The notes under the pieces are model-generated. The model did not search any database, was not told the DNA's origin, and worked only from the letters and a program-made list of their open reading frames with translations. A stretch of 17,639 bases of DNA from Acidobacteriaceae bacterium. GTDB taxonomy: Bacteria; Acidobacteriota; Terriglobia; Terriglobales; Acidobacteriaceae. Within the stretch, counting starts at the first letter, position 1; the number at the start of each line of letters is the position of its first letter. Below are positions 1 through 7,736 of the stretch, piece after piece. The stretch covers positions 1 through 17,639 of the forward strand of contig PKXI01000259.1 in NCBI GenBank assembly GCA_003133425.1. The letters are read 5' to 3'. The translations under genes were made by a program, and so were the position numbers.

Positions 1-80
1 ATGAAACGGTAAGAATCTAAGGATCAGAGGCCAGTCGCTGTCACGCTGAGGCCCTTCCTGCAAAAGTTAAAGGAGACACC

Positions 81-1265
81 ATGATTCGAAAACTGGGGAA
101 AGTTGTGCTCCCTATTGTCGCGATTCTGACGATCGCTGTGATTGTTGGTCAGGCGCAGTCCGTAAAGACGCATCATGTTCGTGACGAAGTCCGCAACGGC
201 CAGGCACAGGCCATGGGCCGCCTTCCCTTGAACCAGGTACTGCAACTTGACCTGGTTCTGCAAATCCGCGATCAGGCTGGACTCGACAGCTTCTTGAAAG
301 ATCTCTACGACCCCACCAGCCCCTCCTACCGCCAGTTCCTCACCCCGCAGGAGTTCACCGCCAGGTTTGGTCCCACGCAGGAAAGCTACGATACTGTGGT
401 TCGCTTTGCGAAGACTTACGGCTTCCAGGTCGTGGGCGGTTCGCGCGATGCCATGGATGTGCAGGTCAAGGGCACGGTGGCGGTCGTCGAGGCCGCCTTC
501 CATGTGAACATGCGGACTTTCAAGCACCCCACGGAGAACCGCATATTCTTCAGTCCGGATGGTGAGCCAACGCTGGATCTTCCATTCAATCTGTGGCACA
601 TCTCCGGTCTCGACAATTACTCAATTCCCAAACCCCTGGTGGTCAACAAGGATGACTTTGCCAAGGCGCATGGCATCGCGCCTGAGGCTGTGGTGTCTCA
701 TGCCACCACCGGCTCCGGTCCTTCCGCGTCCTTCCTCGGCACTGACATGCGCGCGGCCTATTACGGCAGCGGCCCCCTGACTGGCGCCGGCCAGAACCTC
801 GGCCTGCTCGAGTACTACGGAACCAATCTCGCCGATCTAAAGACCTACTACACGAACGTCGGCCAGACCGATCTCTCAGGTGTCGTCAAACTCCTTTCAA
901 CCGACGGCACCAGCACCAGTTGCAGCTATCCCGTCTGTGACGACACCGAGCAGACTCTCGATATGACACAGGCCCTCGGCATGGCGCCCGGCCTTTCAAG
1001 TCTTGTCGTCTACGTTGGCTCCGCTGATACGGCGATGATTAGCGCCATGACCGCGCCGCCAGCGGGCTACCCACTGCCCGCCACCATCGGCTGCTCATGG
1101 GGCTGGACGCCCGTCGATTCCAGCACGCTGAACCCCTATTTTCAAAAGATGGCCGCGCAGGGCCAGAACTTCTTTGTGGCCTCTGGCGACAGTTCCACGT
1201 GGACAACAAAGAAACTATCCGTGGCCCGCGGAAGACGCCTACGTTGTGACCGTTGGCGGCACTGA
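81..1265 (+). CDS. S53 peptidase, N-terminal part (propeptide plus Glu/Asp half of the catalytic domain)
   Basis: This is the open frame before the frameshift, 394 codons. The start is supported by AAAGGAGA a few bases upstream and by the export signal that follows at once (MIRKLGKVVLPIVAILTIAV). The propeptide shows the family pattern around DPTSPSYRQFLTPQEF. The last homologous residues are about SGDSSTWTTK. The remaining 17 or so residues (Arg-rich, ending RCDRWRH) are out-of-frame sequence. The catalytic Ser is missing from this product. Confidence 0.75.
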   Translation: MIRKLGKVVLPIVAILTIAVIVGQAQSVKTHHVRDEVRNGQAQAMGRLPLNQVLQLDLVLQIRDQAGLDSFLKDLYDPTSPSYRQFLTPQEFTARFGPTQESYDTVVRFAKTYGFQVVGGSRDAMDVQVKGTVAVVEAAFHVNMRTFKHPTENRIFFSPDGEPTLDLPFNLWHISGLDNYSIPKPLVVNKDDFAKAHGIAPEAVVSHATTGSGPSASFLGTDMRAAYYGSGPLTGAGQNLGLLEYYGTNLADLKTYYTNVGQTDLSGVVKLLSTDGTSTSCSYPVCDDTEQTLDMTQALGMAPGLSSLVVYVGSADTAMISAMTAPPAGYPLPATIGCSWGWTPVDSSTLNPYFQKMAAQGQNFFVASGDSSTWTTKKLSVARGRRLRCDRWRH

Positions 1266-2394
1266 CCTTGTCACTCTCAGCGGGGGCGGGGCGTGGAGTT
1301 CTGAAACTGCATGGGTCGATAGCGGCGGCGGCATCAGCCCACACCTCATCGCGATTCCCTCGTGGCAAAAACTCGCCGGCATCATCAACTCCAGCAACCA
1401 CGGCTCCACCACCTATCGCAACGGTCCCGACGTTTCGGCAAACGCCAATTTCACCTTCTATGTCTGCGCCGACCAGACCACGTGCACCGCTAACAGCTAC
1501 GGCGGAACCAGCTTCGCGGCGCCGATGTGGGCCGGATACATTGCGCTGGTCAACCAGCAACTCGTACAAAACAGCCAGTCGGCGATCGGGTTCCTCAACC
1601 CCACGATCTACGTGCAGAACGTGTCCGGTGGCGCTCTCTCCGCTGCCTATCCCACCAACTTCCACGACATCACCAGCGGAACCTCCGGCAGCTATTCGGC
1701 AGTCAAGGGGTATGACCTGGTGACCGGTTGGGGCAGTCCAAATGCGGGGCTGCTCGCGGCGCTCACCGGGGCCGTTCCGACTTCGGGATTCTCACTTTCT
1801 GGCACCCCGCTTTCAATTGTGCAAGGCACAAGCGGAACCTCCACCGTCACCAGCACTCCATTCGGCGGATACAGTTCATCGATCACGTTGTCGGCGTCGG
1901 GTCTGCCTTCGGGAGTCACCGTTGGCTTCAGCACAAATCCGATCGGTCCGTCCGGCAATTCAGTGCTTACCTTTACCGCAGCTGCAACGGCCGCGACAGG
2001 GACATTTACTGTAACCGTGACTGGTAAGGGCTCGGATTCGAACACCACGGTTGCAATCACGACTATCACCCTCACGGTGACCGCGGCTTCGTCGAACTTC
2101 ACGATTTCAGCGAACCCGACATCACTAAGCATCTCAAGAAGTTCTTCGGGCTCTTCCAAGATCACCACCGCGTTGGCGCAGGGCAACATCTCTTCAATCT
2201 CGTTGTCAGCATCGGGACAGGGAAGCGGGACCTCCATTAGCTTCAGTCCATCTTCGATATCCGGTGGAAACGGCAGTTCAACAATGAATGTCAGCGTGAG
2301 CCGCAGAGCATCGACGGGCACCTTTAACATCGTCGTCAAAGGCACAGGCGGAGGGAACTCGCACACGGCGACAGTTCAGCTGACGGTGCACTAG
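1174..2394 (+). CDS. S53 peptidase, C-terminal part (Ser half of catalytic domain plus two beta-sandwich-like repeats)
   Basis: This is the frame after the shift. True homology begins at about NYPWPAEDAYVVTVGGT (from 1213). The ATG at 1174 has no ribosome site and lies inside the upstream frame, so it is unlikely to be used. The part holds the nucleophile motif GGTSFAAP, the calcium-site segment, then two tandem Ser/Thr-rich repeats. Each repeat has a core like SITLSASGLPSGVTVGFS and an ending like TGTFTVTVTG. Such repeats occur as stalks or adhesion domains on secreted acidobacterial hydrolases; their role here is inferred. Confidence 0.7.
   Translation: MWPLATVPRGQQRNYPWPAEDAYVVTVGGTDLVTLSGGGAWSSETAWVDSGGGISPHLIAIPSWQKLAGIINSSNHGSTTYRNGPDVSANANFTFYVCADQTTCTANSYGGTSFAAPMWAGYIALVNQQLVQNSQSAIGFLNPTIYVQNVSGGALSAAYPTNFHDITSGTSGSYSAVKGYDLVTGWGSPNAGLLAALTGAVPTSGFSLSGTPLSIVQGTSGTSTVTSTPFGGYSSSITLSASGLPSGVTVGFSTNPIGPSGNSVLTFTAAATAATGTFTVTVTGKGSDSNTTVAITTITLTVTAASSNFTISANPTSLSISRSSSGSSKITTALAQGNISSISLSASGQGSGTSISFSPSSISGGNGSSTMNVSVSRRASTGTFNIVVKGTGGGNSHTATVQLTVH
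1200..1216 (+). other. Frameshift site in the S53 peptidase gene
   Basis: The upstream frame reads TWTTK up to 1211, and the downstream frame resumes with AAC TAT CCG (NYP) at 1213. Removing one A from the AAA at 1212-1214 restores a continuous family-like sequence TWTTKNYPWPAEDAY. The run is short (AAAGAAA), so a homopolymer read error is possible but not certain. It is not a classic programmed slippery heptamer. Confidence 0.75.
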
Positions 2395-2411
2395 GCAGAA
2401 ACAAAAGTGCC

Positions 2412-2473
2412 CTCGGAGTTGTTAGCCGAGCGAATCCGCAAACCCGGATCCTTGCGGTCCGGGCTTGCTGCGT
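2412..2473 (+). terminator. Two hairpins downstream of the S53 gene
   Basis: The first is CTCGG (2412-2416) with CCGAG (2426-2430). The second is GCAAACCCGGA (2438-2448) with TCCGGGCTTGC (2458-2468), an 11-pair stem with one A/C mismatch. No T-tract follows, so this is a weak candidate for a terminator or an RNA 3'-end stabiliser. Confidence 0.35.
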
Positions 2474-2611
2474 ATGAGCCTGTTTCCGCTTGTCTGCCCT
2501 GGTCCTAAGTACAATCCTCTGTTCCCTCGTACCAGGCACTTGGCGAGTGTGGCCCTGGCAGCGTAGGGTAGGTGCAATCAACGCATCAGGTTCACAGGAG
2601 TCCCTGTCGTC

Positions 2612-3790
2612 ATGACCAACCCGGCACCTGCTCCCGCCCCCGTCAAACGGATGCTGTCGCTCGACATTCTGCGCGGCGTCACCATCGCGTTCATGATCAT
2701 GGTGAATAACAACGGAGGCCGCTCAGCCTGGGCCCAGATGCACCACGCCGAGTGGAACGGGTTGACCGCCACCGACCTGGTATTCCCCACTTTCCTGTTT
2801 GTGGTGGGCGCATCCATTGTGTTTGCCTATGAGGCGAGGCTGGCCAAGGGAGCCACGCGAGCCCAGTTGGCGTGGCACACGGCAAAGCGGGCCTGCATTC
2901 TGTATCTGCTGGGGATTGTGGTCAACAGCTTTCCATACTTCCACCTCGATCACATGCGGTTCTATGGCGTGCTGCAGCGGATCGCCGTCTGCTACCTCGT
3001 GGTCGGACTCTTCTACCTGTGGGATAAGCGTGTGTGGACCAAGGTTGCGGCGTTGGCGTTGGTACTGGTCGGCTATTGGGTGCTGGTGCGCTGGGTTCCG
3101 GTGCCGGGAGCGGGAATGCCTGGGCGCGACGTAGCGTTCCTCGACACGGACCAGAACATCGTCGCGTGGCTTGACCGGCAATTGATGCCCGGCCACCTGT
3201 ACGAGGACTATACGACGCACAGCCTGCGCGATCCTGAAGGGTTGCTGAGCGACATTCCCGCACTGGGTACGACGCTGTTGGGTGTCCTTACCGGGTTGTG
3301 GCTTCGCTCGCAGCGTGACGTGAAGACCAAGGCGATTGGTCTTGCTGTCGGCGCCGCCGTTTGTCTGGCCTCAGGCTATTTCTGGTCGATTTGGTTTCCA
3401 CTCAACAAGAAGATGTGGACCAGTTCGTTTGTGCTGGCTGCGGCAGGGTGGTCGCTCACGGTGTTTGCGCTGGCGTTCTGGGCAGTCGAGATAAAAGGCT
3501 GGGGGAAAGAAAAAGGTTGGACACAAGGAGTCGTCTGGCCCTGGCTTGTCTTCGGTTCAAATGCCATCGCCGCCTACATGGTCAGTGAACTGCTTCCTGG
3601 CATTGTGGAACTCTTTCGCTTTCCGTCAGACGGACGCGAGATGAACGCACTTGGATGGGCACGCATTCATATCTGTGGTCAGATTCCAAATCCGGGGTGG
3701 GCCGCGTTCAGCTACTCGTTCTCGTTTATGGCTATCTGCTTTATTCCGGTATGGATACTTTATCGCAACAAGATTTTCCTGAAAGTGTAA
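2612..3790 (+). CDS. COG4299/DUF5009 membrane acyltransferase (heparan-alpha-glucosaminide N-acetyltransferase-like)
   Basis: The product is a polytopic inner-membrane protein of 392 residues with many hydrophobic helices. It begins with the family signature LSLDILRGVTIAFMIMVNN (about 15-33). Then come MHHAEWNG (43-50) with the candidate active histidine, DLVFPTFLFVVGASIVF (55-71), DPEGLLSDIPALGTTLLG (207-224) and PLNKKMWTSSF (263-273). Family members resemble human HGSNAT, which moves an acetyl group from cytosolic acetyl-CoA across the membrane to a sugar amine. The bacterial substrates are mostly unknown, but a periplasmic glycan is likely. AGGAG at 2596-2600 lies 11 bases before the ATG. 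The gene is convergent with lpxK. A link to lipid A or cell-wall sugar modification is only inferred from position. Confidence 0.88.
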   Translation: MTNPAPAPAPVKRMLSLDILRGVTIAFMIMVNNNGGRSAWAQMHHAEWNGLTATDLVFPTFLFVVGASIVFAYEARLAKGATRAQLAWHTAKRACILYLLGIVVNSFPYFHLDHMRFYGVLQRIAVCYLVVGLFYLWDKRVWTKVAALALVLVGYWVLVRWVPVPGAGMPGRDVAFLDTDQNIVAWLDRQLMPGHLYEDYTTHSLRDPEGLLSDIPALGTTLLGVLTGLWLRSQRDVKTKAIGLAVGAAVCLASGYFWSIWFPLNKKMWTSSFVLAAAGWSLTVFALAFWAVEIKGWGKEKGWTQGVVWPWLVFGSNAIAAYMVSELLPGIVELFRFPSDGREMNALGWARIHICGQIPNPGWAAFSYSFSFMAICFIPVWILYRNKIFLKV

Positions 3791-3793
3791 GTT

Positions 3794-3808
3794 GCCGCCA
3801 GGTGCGGC
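3794..3808. terminator. Hairpin between convergent acyltransferase and lpxK genes
   Basis: GCCGC (3794-3798) pairs with GCGGC (3804-3808) around a five-base loop, four bases after the acyltransferase stop. No T-tract is present on either strand, so termination by this element alone is doubtful. Confidence 0.25.
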
Positions 3809-3843
3809 GAAGTAATAGCGGAGCAGTTGGCCAGCCAGCGATG

Positions 3844-4839
3844 TTATGAGTTGCGTATCGACGAGTTAGCCAGCCTATCTTCGAGCCAGCTTACGGCAGC
3901 GGATTCATTTTCGATTTCAATCCGCAGGCGAGCGGTTTTGAGCGAAAGAGATTCGCCCAGCTTGCCCAGGCGCACACGGTCTTTTTCAGTAGTCACGATC
4001 GCTGTGGCGCTAATGCTGCGCACCGCATCTTGAATGCAATCGAGATCGTGGGCCTTGTAGTGGTGGTGGTCAGCGAATGCGATGCGCGAGGCAAGATGCA
4101 GGCCCGCCGCCTCGAGTCCCGCAAAAAACTGTTCGCTCCTCGCGATGCCACAAAAGGCGACAACAGGACCGGCGATGTGTGGAACCTCCATGCGACGATG
4201 CACGCGCCAGATGGGGCCTTGCCAGCCTGAGGCTTTCAGCTTCGCCTCCAGATCCAGGTCGCTGGCGGGAATTACGAGGATGGTAGCGCGGCGCAGTGCC
4301 TTGATCGGCTCGCGCAGGTTTCCCGCCGGCAGCAAGTGATCGTGCCAATCCCGGCCATCTAGCAGGAGAATGTCCACATCGCGATGGAGTTGCCGGTGCT
4401 GGAATCCATCATCCAGAAGATGCACACCAGAAGATGAATCCGCGGAGCTGCGCTCGGCCAACAGGCCAGCATCGTAGCGTTGCGCGGCCACATAGACCGG
4501 TACGCCTGATTCCGCCGCGATGAGCAGAGGCTCGTCGCCGAATTCTTCGGATGCGCCATTGGGGTTGACGCGAATCGCAGTCTGACTCTGGCGGCCGTAC
4601 CCACGAGAGAGAACGTCCACGTTCAGTCCGCGGCGGGTGAGCGCCTGGGCAAGCGCGATGGTGAGCGGAGTCTTGCCCGAGCCACCCGCAGAAAGGCTGC
4701 CGATGCTCACAACGGGAAAGCGCAGGCGGCGCACCGGCTCGAGCTTGCTGCCAAGGAGTAGTTCGCGGAGCGCGAGTGCGAATCGGTAGAGAGGCACAAG
4801 TGGCAGGAGCAGGCTGCGTGCTGAAGAAGGCTGCCTCAT
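3844..4839 (-). CDS. lpxK: Tetraacyldisaccharide 4'-kinase (lipid A biosynthesis)
   Basis: LpxK phosphorylates the 4' position of the tetraacyldisaccharide 1-phosphate to give lipid IVA, at the cytoplasmic face of the inner membrane. The 331-residue length is usual. Visible features are an N-terminal hydrophobic/amphipathic stretch (9-30), the Walker A loop SAGGSGKTP (50-58), LSRGYGR (77-83), GDEP (101-104), DDGFQHR (143-149), LLPAGNLREP (169-178), ADHHHY (256-261) and TEKD (284-287). All are conserved LpxK motifs. The ATG overlaps the waaA stop as ATGA. A strong AGGAG lies inside the waaA end, eight bases before the start, so the two genes are translationally coupled. Its presence implies an LPS-type outer membrane. 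Confidence 0.95.
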   Translation of the reverse strand: MRQPSSARSLLLPLVPLYRFALALRELLLGSKLEPVRRLRFPVVSIGSLSAGGSGKTPLTIALAQALTRRGLNVDVLSRGYGRQSQTAIRVNPNGASEEFGDEPLLIAAESGVPVYVAAQRYDAGLLAERSSADSSSGVHLLDDGFQHRQLHRDVDILLLDGRDWHDHLLPAGNLREPIKALRRATILVIPASDLDLEAKLKASGWQGPIWRVHRRMEVPHIAGPVVAFCGIARSEQFFAGLEAAGLHLASRIAFADHHHYKAHDLDCIQDAVRSISATAIVTTEKDRVRLGKLGESLSLKTARLRIEIENESAAVSWLEDRLANSSIRNS

Positions 4840-6146
4840 TGCGAACGCTCCTGGTCAGCGGTCGGGAAAAGCAGCTTCTGTATAGCAGCCACGCAGCGAT
4901 CTGTGGCTCCGGCCTGCTGGTCGAAGACTTGCCGGGCGCGGCTACCCATTGCCACAGCCCGGCCGGAGTCGTGTAACAGTTCGATCAGCGTCGCGGCGAG
5001 GTTTTCTTTTTTTGTGATGCTGAGGGCATCGTGCGCGCGTAGGTCCTCCGTGATGGCGCGGAAGTTTACGTAGTTAGGCCCCATCACGATAGGGACGCCA
5101 AACTGCGCCGGCTCCAGCGGATTGTGTCCGCCTGCTGCAACCACGCTGCCACCGACAAACGCGACCGCAGCCAGCAAGTAGACCGACGCCAATTCGCCGA
5201 TGGTGTCGAGCAGCACAATCTGTCCCGGACGAATCGCCTCGATTGAGCTCTCCACCTGCGCGCGCCAGTCTGAGCGTCGCACCCAGGGAATTCCAGATTG
5301 TTCCAGCAGTGCGGCGACGGCGGCGAATCGTTCAGGGTGGCGCGGTGCCAGGACCATGGCAAGCTGCGTGTCGGCGGCGAGAAGGCGCGGCCAAGCTTCG
5401 AGGAGGGCAGCTTCTTCCCCTTCAAGCGTGCTGCCGGCAACGACGATGCGCAGACCGTCTGCAAGAACCTTGAGCTGCCGCGTAGCGTCCGCCTCCAGAG
5501 CGGCACGGACATCGAACTTGAGGTTGCCAGCGACCGAGACGCGCTCTGGCAGGCAACCGATCGCTCTGAGCCGCTCCGCGTCGGTTTCGCTCTGCGCGAG
5601 CACCCGAGAAATCCGGCAGAGAAAGGGACGCCACAGTCCCTTCAGACGCCGGTAGCGCGGCCAGGAGCGGTCGGAGATGCGCGCATTGACCACAGCGACC
5701 GGGATGGACCGGCGAAAGCAGCCACTGAGCATGTTGGGCCAGAATTCCGTCTCCGCCAGCACCAGCATCCGAGGCTGAAGTGCATTCAGATACGCGCGCA
5801 CTGCCCAGGGCAGATCGAGCGGGCAGTAGAAGACGCGCTCTGCACCAAATCGCTGCCGCGCCAACTCCTGCCCGGTGCGGGTGGTGGTTGAAATCAGCAG
5901 ATGAAACTCGGGAAGGGCGCGGTCAAGCTCGCCAACCAGCCGGCTGACCGCCAGCACCTCACCCACGGAAACGGCGTGGAGCCAGATAACAGGCCGGCCA
6001 GGCTCGCGCTTCAAAGCCCGAACCCGCCCCAGCCGTTCTGCCAGACCCACGCGGTACTTATGCGTTGTGGCCATCTTCCACAACCACCAGGGAGCGCCGG
6101 CTACCAGGGCCGCAAGCAGGGCGAGGTTGTAGAAAAACAGGATCAT
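4836..6146 (-). CDS. waaA: 3-deoxy-D-manno-octulosonic acid (Kdo) transferase
   Basis: WaaA (KdtA, family GT30) transfers Kdo from CMP-Kdo onto lipid IVA, the step after LpxK. The 436-residue protein has an N-terminal membrane anchor (3-23), the HAVSVGE motif (57-63) with the catalytic-base Glu63, STTTRTG (86-92), ETEFWPN (132-138), AGNLKFD (206-212), a donor-binding segment VLAPRHPERF (265-274) and GGHNPLEPA (339-347) near the C-terminus. These follow the two-Rossmann GT-B layout. It overlaps lpxK by 4 bases and is transcribed first, so one mRNA should supply both enzymes. Upstream only a weak AAAGG is seen. Whether the enzyme adds one or more Kdo residues cannot be told from sequence. Confidence 0.95.
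   Translation of the reverse strand: MILFFYNLALLAALVAGAPWWLWKMATTHKYRVGLAERLGRVRALKREPGRPVIWLHAVSVGEVLAVSRLVGELDRALPEFHLLISTTTRTGQELARQRFGAERVFYCPLDLPWAVRAYLNALQPRMLVLAETEFWPNMLSGCFRRSIPVAVVNARISDRSWPRYRRLKGLWRPFLCRISRVLAQSETDAERLRAIGCLPERVSVAGNLKFDVRAALEADATRQLKVLADGLRIVVAGSTLEGEEAALLEAWPRLLAADTQLAMVLAPRHPERFAAVAALLEQSGIPWVRRSDWRAQVESSIEAIRPGQIVLLDTIGELASVYLLAAVAFVGGSVVAAGGHNPLEPAQFGVPIVMGPNYVNFRAITEDLRAHDALSITKKENLAATLIELLHDSGRAVAMGSRARQVFDQQAGATDRCVAAIQKLLFPTADQERSQ
4848..4852 (-). promoter_or_regulatory. Ribosome binding site of lpxK inside waaA
   Basis: AGGAG on the minus strand, eight bases before the lpxK ATG and within the last codons of waaA. It fixes the lpxK start and supports coupled translation. 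Confidence 0.7.
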
Positions 6147-6200
6147 GCGTGACGGACGCGCCTTTCAGCAGTCCAACCTAGAATGATACAGTCGAGCACG

Positions 6201-6851
6201 ATGAGGGTCTTGCGGGCAATTCCGCTCTATCTTTTTTGGCTGACTCTGCCGGCAGTGGCTAGCGACCACACGCCGCCTCCCGTGCAGCCTGCCACGACCT
6301 TTGCCGCAGTCGAGGTGCATGCCGACGAAAAGGTGGCCATCGCCGCCGAACCCTACGACACGAAGGAAAAAGAGTCCATCTTCCGGGTTGATTATCTCAG
6401 CCACGGCGTGATGCCTGTGCGGCTGATCGTGACCAACCAGGGCGACAAGCCCATCTCCCTGCGCGACGCGCGGATTCTCTTCCTCACTGCCGCTGGTGAC
6501 AGGATCCAGGCAGCCGAGCCGGAGGATGTGGAGCGGCTGATGACGCGCAAGGAGCGCGAGGGGAAGAGTGTCCCGCTGCCCGGCCCGTTACCCAAAATCA
6601 AACTGAAGCCCAAGGCGAGCAACAAGGATATCGAGCAGGACTTCGACAACTTCGAGTACGGTGCGCTGGTGGTGGAGGCGCGCACCACGCGGGCGGGATT
6701 CCTGTTTTACGACGTGTCGGACCTGAGCCACCCACTGCGGGGCGCCAAGCTTCATCTGCACGCCCTGCGCAGCGCGGAAGGCAAAGAGCTGTTCTACTTC
6801 GAGATTCCCTTCGACAAGTATCTTCAGTCCAAGTCCGGCCAGATGAACTGA
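6201..6851 (+). CDS. Unrecognised exported protein
   Basis: The product has 216 residues from the ATG at 6201. An in-frame ATG six codons upstream (6183) is the alternative, and neither has a clear ribosome site. The 6201 start gives a compact signal peptide MRVLRAIPLYLFWLTLPAVAS, with cleavage probably after AVAS. The mature part looks like a small beta-rich domain. A segment VMPVRLIVTNQGDKPISLRD, followed by a further strand and loop, recalls periplasmic immunoglobulin-like folds where a strand is followed by a statement about extra-domain contacts. A Lys/Pro-rich stretch (GPLPKIKLKPKAS) follows, then a final strand-rich part ending FEIPFDKYL. I do not recognise a family. It is divergent from waaA with a gap of about 40-55 bases, so the two may share a promoter region; an envelope role is inferred only. 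Confidence 0.7.
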   Translation: MRVLRAIPLYLFWLTLPAVASDHTPPPVQPATTFAAVEVHADEKVAIAAEPYDTKEKESIFRVDYLSHGVMPVRLIVTNQGDKPISLRDARILFLTAAGDRIQAAEPEDVERLMTRKEREGKSVPLPGPLPKIKLKPKASNKDIEQDFDNFEYGALVVEARTTRAGFLFYDVSDLSHPLRGAKLHLHALRSAEGKELFYFEIPFDKYLQSKSGQMN

Positions 6852-6886
6852 TTCCAGGCGGGCTTGGCCACAACGGGAGAGGGCGG

Positions 6887-7264
6887 CTACTCGAAATAAG
6901 TAGCAGTTGTGGTGTCAGTCTCCCAGATGGTGCAGTCCTTGATGCGCACCCGGCCCGCGGTCATTCCGTTGAGTTGCTCGCTTGTCTGGTCGTAAAAATA
7001 TTTGGCGATATTTTCGGCCGAGGGGTTGAGCACCGTGAAGGGCTCCAGATCGTTGAGCATCATGTGGTCGATGCGGTCGATGACCGGGCGCAGCACCTGC
7101 TTCAGCAGCTTGAAGTCCAGCAGCAGGCCAGCCTCGTCGAGTTCGGTCCCCGCCAGGGTGACGCGGACCTTGTAGTTGTGCCCGTGCGGGTTCTCGCACT
7201 TGCCCTTGTAATTACGGAGGTAGTGTCCGGAGGAGAAACCTGCCTCCACGGTGACTTCATACAT
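6887..7264 (-). CDS. queD: 6-carboxy-5,6,7,8-tetrahydropterin synthase (QueD/PTPS family)
   Basis: QueD converts 7,8-dihydroneopterin triphosphate to 6-carboxytetrahydropterin, the second step towards the 7-deazaguanine base of queuosine. The 125-residue protein shows the three zinc histidines: His14 (FSSGHYL) and His27/His29 (HGHNY). It also has the catalytic Cys23 in CENPHGH (CxxxHGH, the QueD spacing), Asp50 (LLLDF), His67 (IDHMMLN) and Glu115 (WETDT). Fold and length fit the T-fold family. The start is followed directly by the conserved first strand (MYEVTVEAGFSSGH), though no good ribosome site is visible. It lies 62 bases after a small membrane-protein gene on the same strand. No queC, queE or queF is in the window. 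A pterin-related role of PTPS relatives cannot be excluded. Confidence 0.88.
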   Translation of the reverse strand: MYEVTVEAGFSSGHYLRNYKGKCENPHGHNYKVRVTLAGTELDEAGLLLDFKLLKQVLRPVIDRIDHMMLNDLEPFTVLNPSAENIAKYFYDQTSEQLNGMTAGRVRIKDCTIWETDTTTATYFE

Positions 7265-7326
7265 CGGCGTCTGCCCGATCCTGTGCGGGAAAGTGTCCCA
7301 GATTCATTTTAGTGGCTCACGGGCCT

Positions 7327-7593
7327 TTACGGATTCCGGTCGCCCTTCCGTTTGCGTCGTGCCGCCTGCCGGGCCTCTTCGCTGCGCCGGTCCACCTGCT
7401 CGAAAAGGTGGCTCATTACGCCGATGAATGCCGCAAGCAGGCCAAAAAGCAACAGAAACATGGCCACCGTGCGCCACAGGGAGGCGTTGGCCGGCAAGCC
7501 CGGCTGAAAGCTCGAAGGCACCAGCGACATCCCCGCCGAAACCAGCGCGAAGAGCAGCAGCGAAGCGGCCAGGATATAGAAGTTGCGGGACAT
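7327..7593 (-). CDS. Small two-helix membrane protein of unknown function
   Basis: The 88-residue product has two hydrophobic helices (about 5-25 and 42-62) joined by a short Pro/Ser loop, and a strongly charged tail (EQVDRRSEEARQAARRKRKGDRNP) that should face the cytoplasm by the positive-inside rule. I recognise no family. It precedes queD by 62 bases on the same strand and may share its transcript. The start lacks a clear ribosome site, but the first helix follows the Met at once. Codon use looks like the neighbouring genes, and the helix-loop-helix-charged-tail pattern argues that it is real. Confidence 0.65.
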   Translation of the reverse strand: MSRNFYILAASLLLFALVSAGMSLVPSSFQPGLPANASLWRTVAMFLLLFGLLAAFIGVMSHLFEQVDRRSEEARQAARRKRKGDRNP

Positions 7594-7736
7594 AGATTCG
7601 GATGCGATCCGCGAAACCTGCTGCGATTCTACGCGGAGCGCCTTAACAGGCTGCGGGAAAACTCGATTTCTCAGCAGGCGCCAGGATCCAGCCCTGTGAA
7701 TTGCATCTCTTCCCGTCCGCAGCCATCCAATCCTTT

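Larger units (their letters stand above)
81..2394 (+). pseudogene. Secreted S53 (sedolisin/pro-kumamolisin) peptidase gene, split by a frameshift
   Basis: Read through one frameshift, this encodes a protein of about 770 residues. In order it has a hydrophobic export segment (about residues 5-25), a pro-kumamolisin activation domain (about 45-185), the S53 catalytic domain, and two C-terminal beta-rich repeats of about 100 residues (1786-2088 and 2089-2394). The S53 catalytic set is visible: Glu290 and Asp294 (TEQTLD), oxyanion Asp370 (ASGDSS), nucleophile Ser in GGTSFAAP (codon near 1510), and calcium-site motifs FHDITSG and YDLVTGWGSPN. S53 enzymes are acid-active secreted endopeptidases that remove their own propeptide. 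The reading frame moves by +1 between 1200 and 1216. On one side Glu/Asp are retained and on the other the Ser, so neither half can be active alone. Everything else is intact, so the change is either very recent or a sequencing/assembly error. A ribosome site (AAAGGAGA) precedes the ATG. Confidence 0.85.

Noticed and set aside
24..599. A 191-codon minus-strand open frame over the S53 gene start
   Set aside because: It is a shadow of the S53 propeptide coding sequence, with no family features.
1200..1216. Programmed ribosomal frameshift in the S53 gene
   Set aside because: No slippery heptamer, no stop codon at the shift, and no clear downstream stimulatory structure; S53 enzymes are not known to need recoding.
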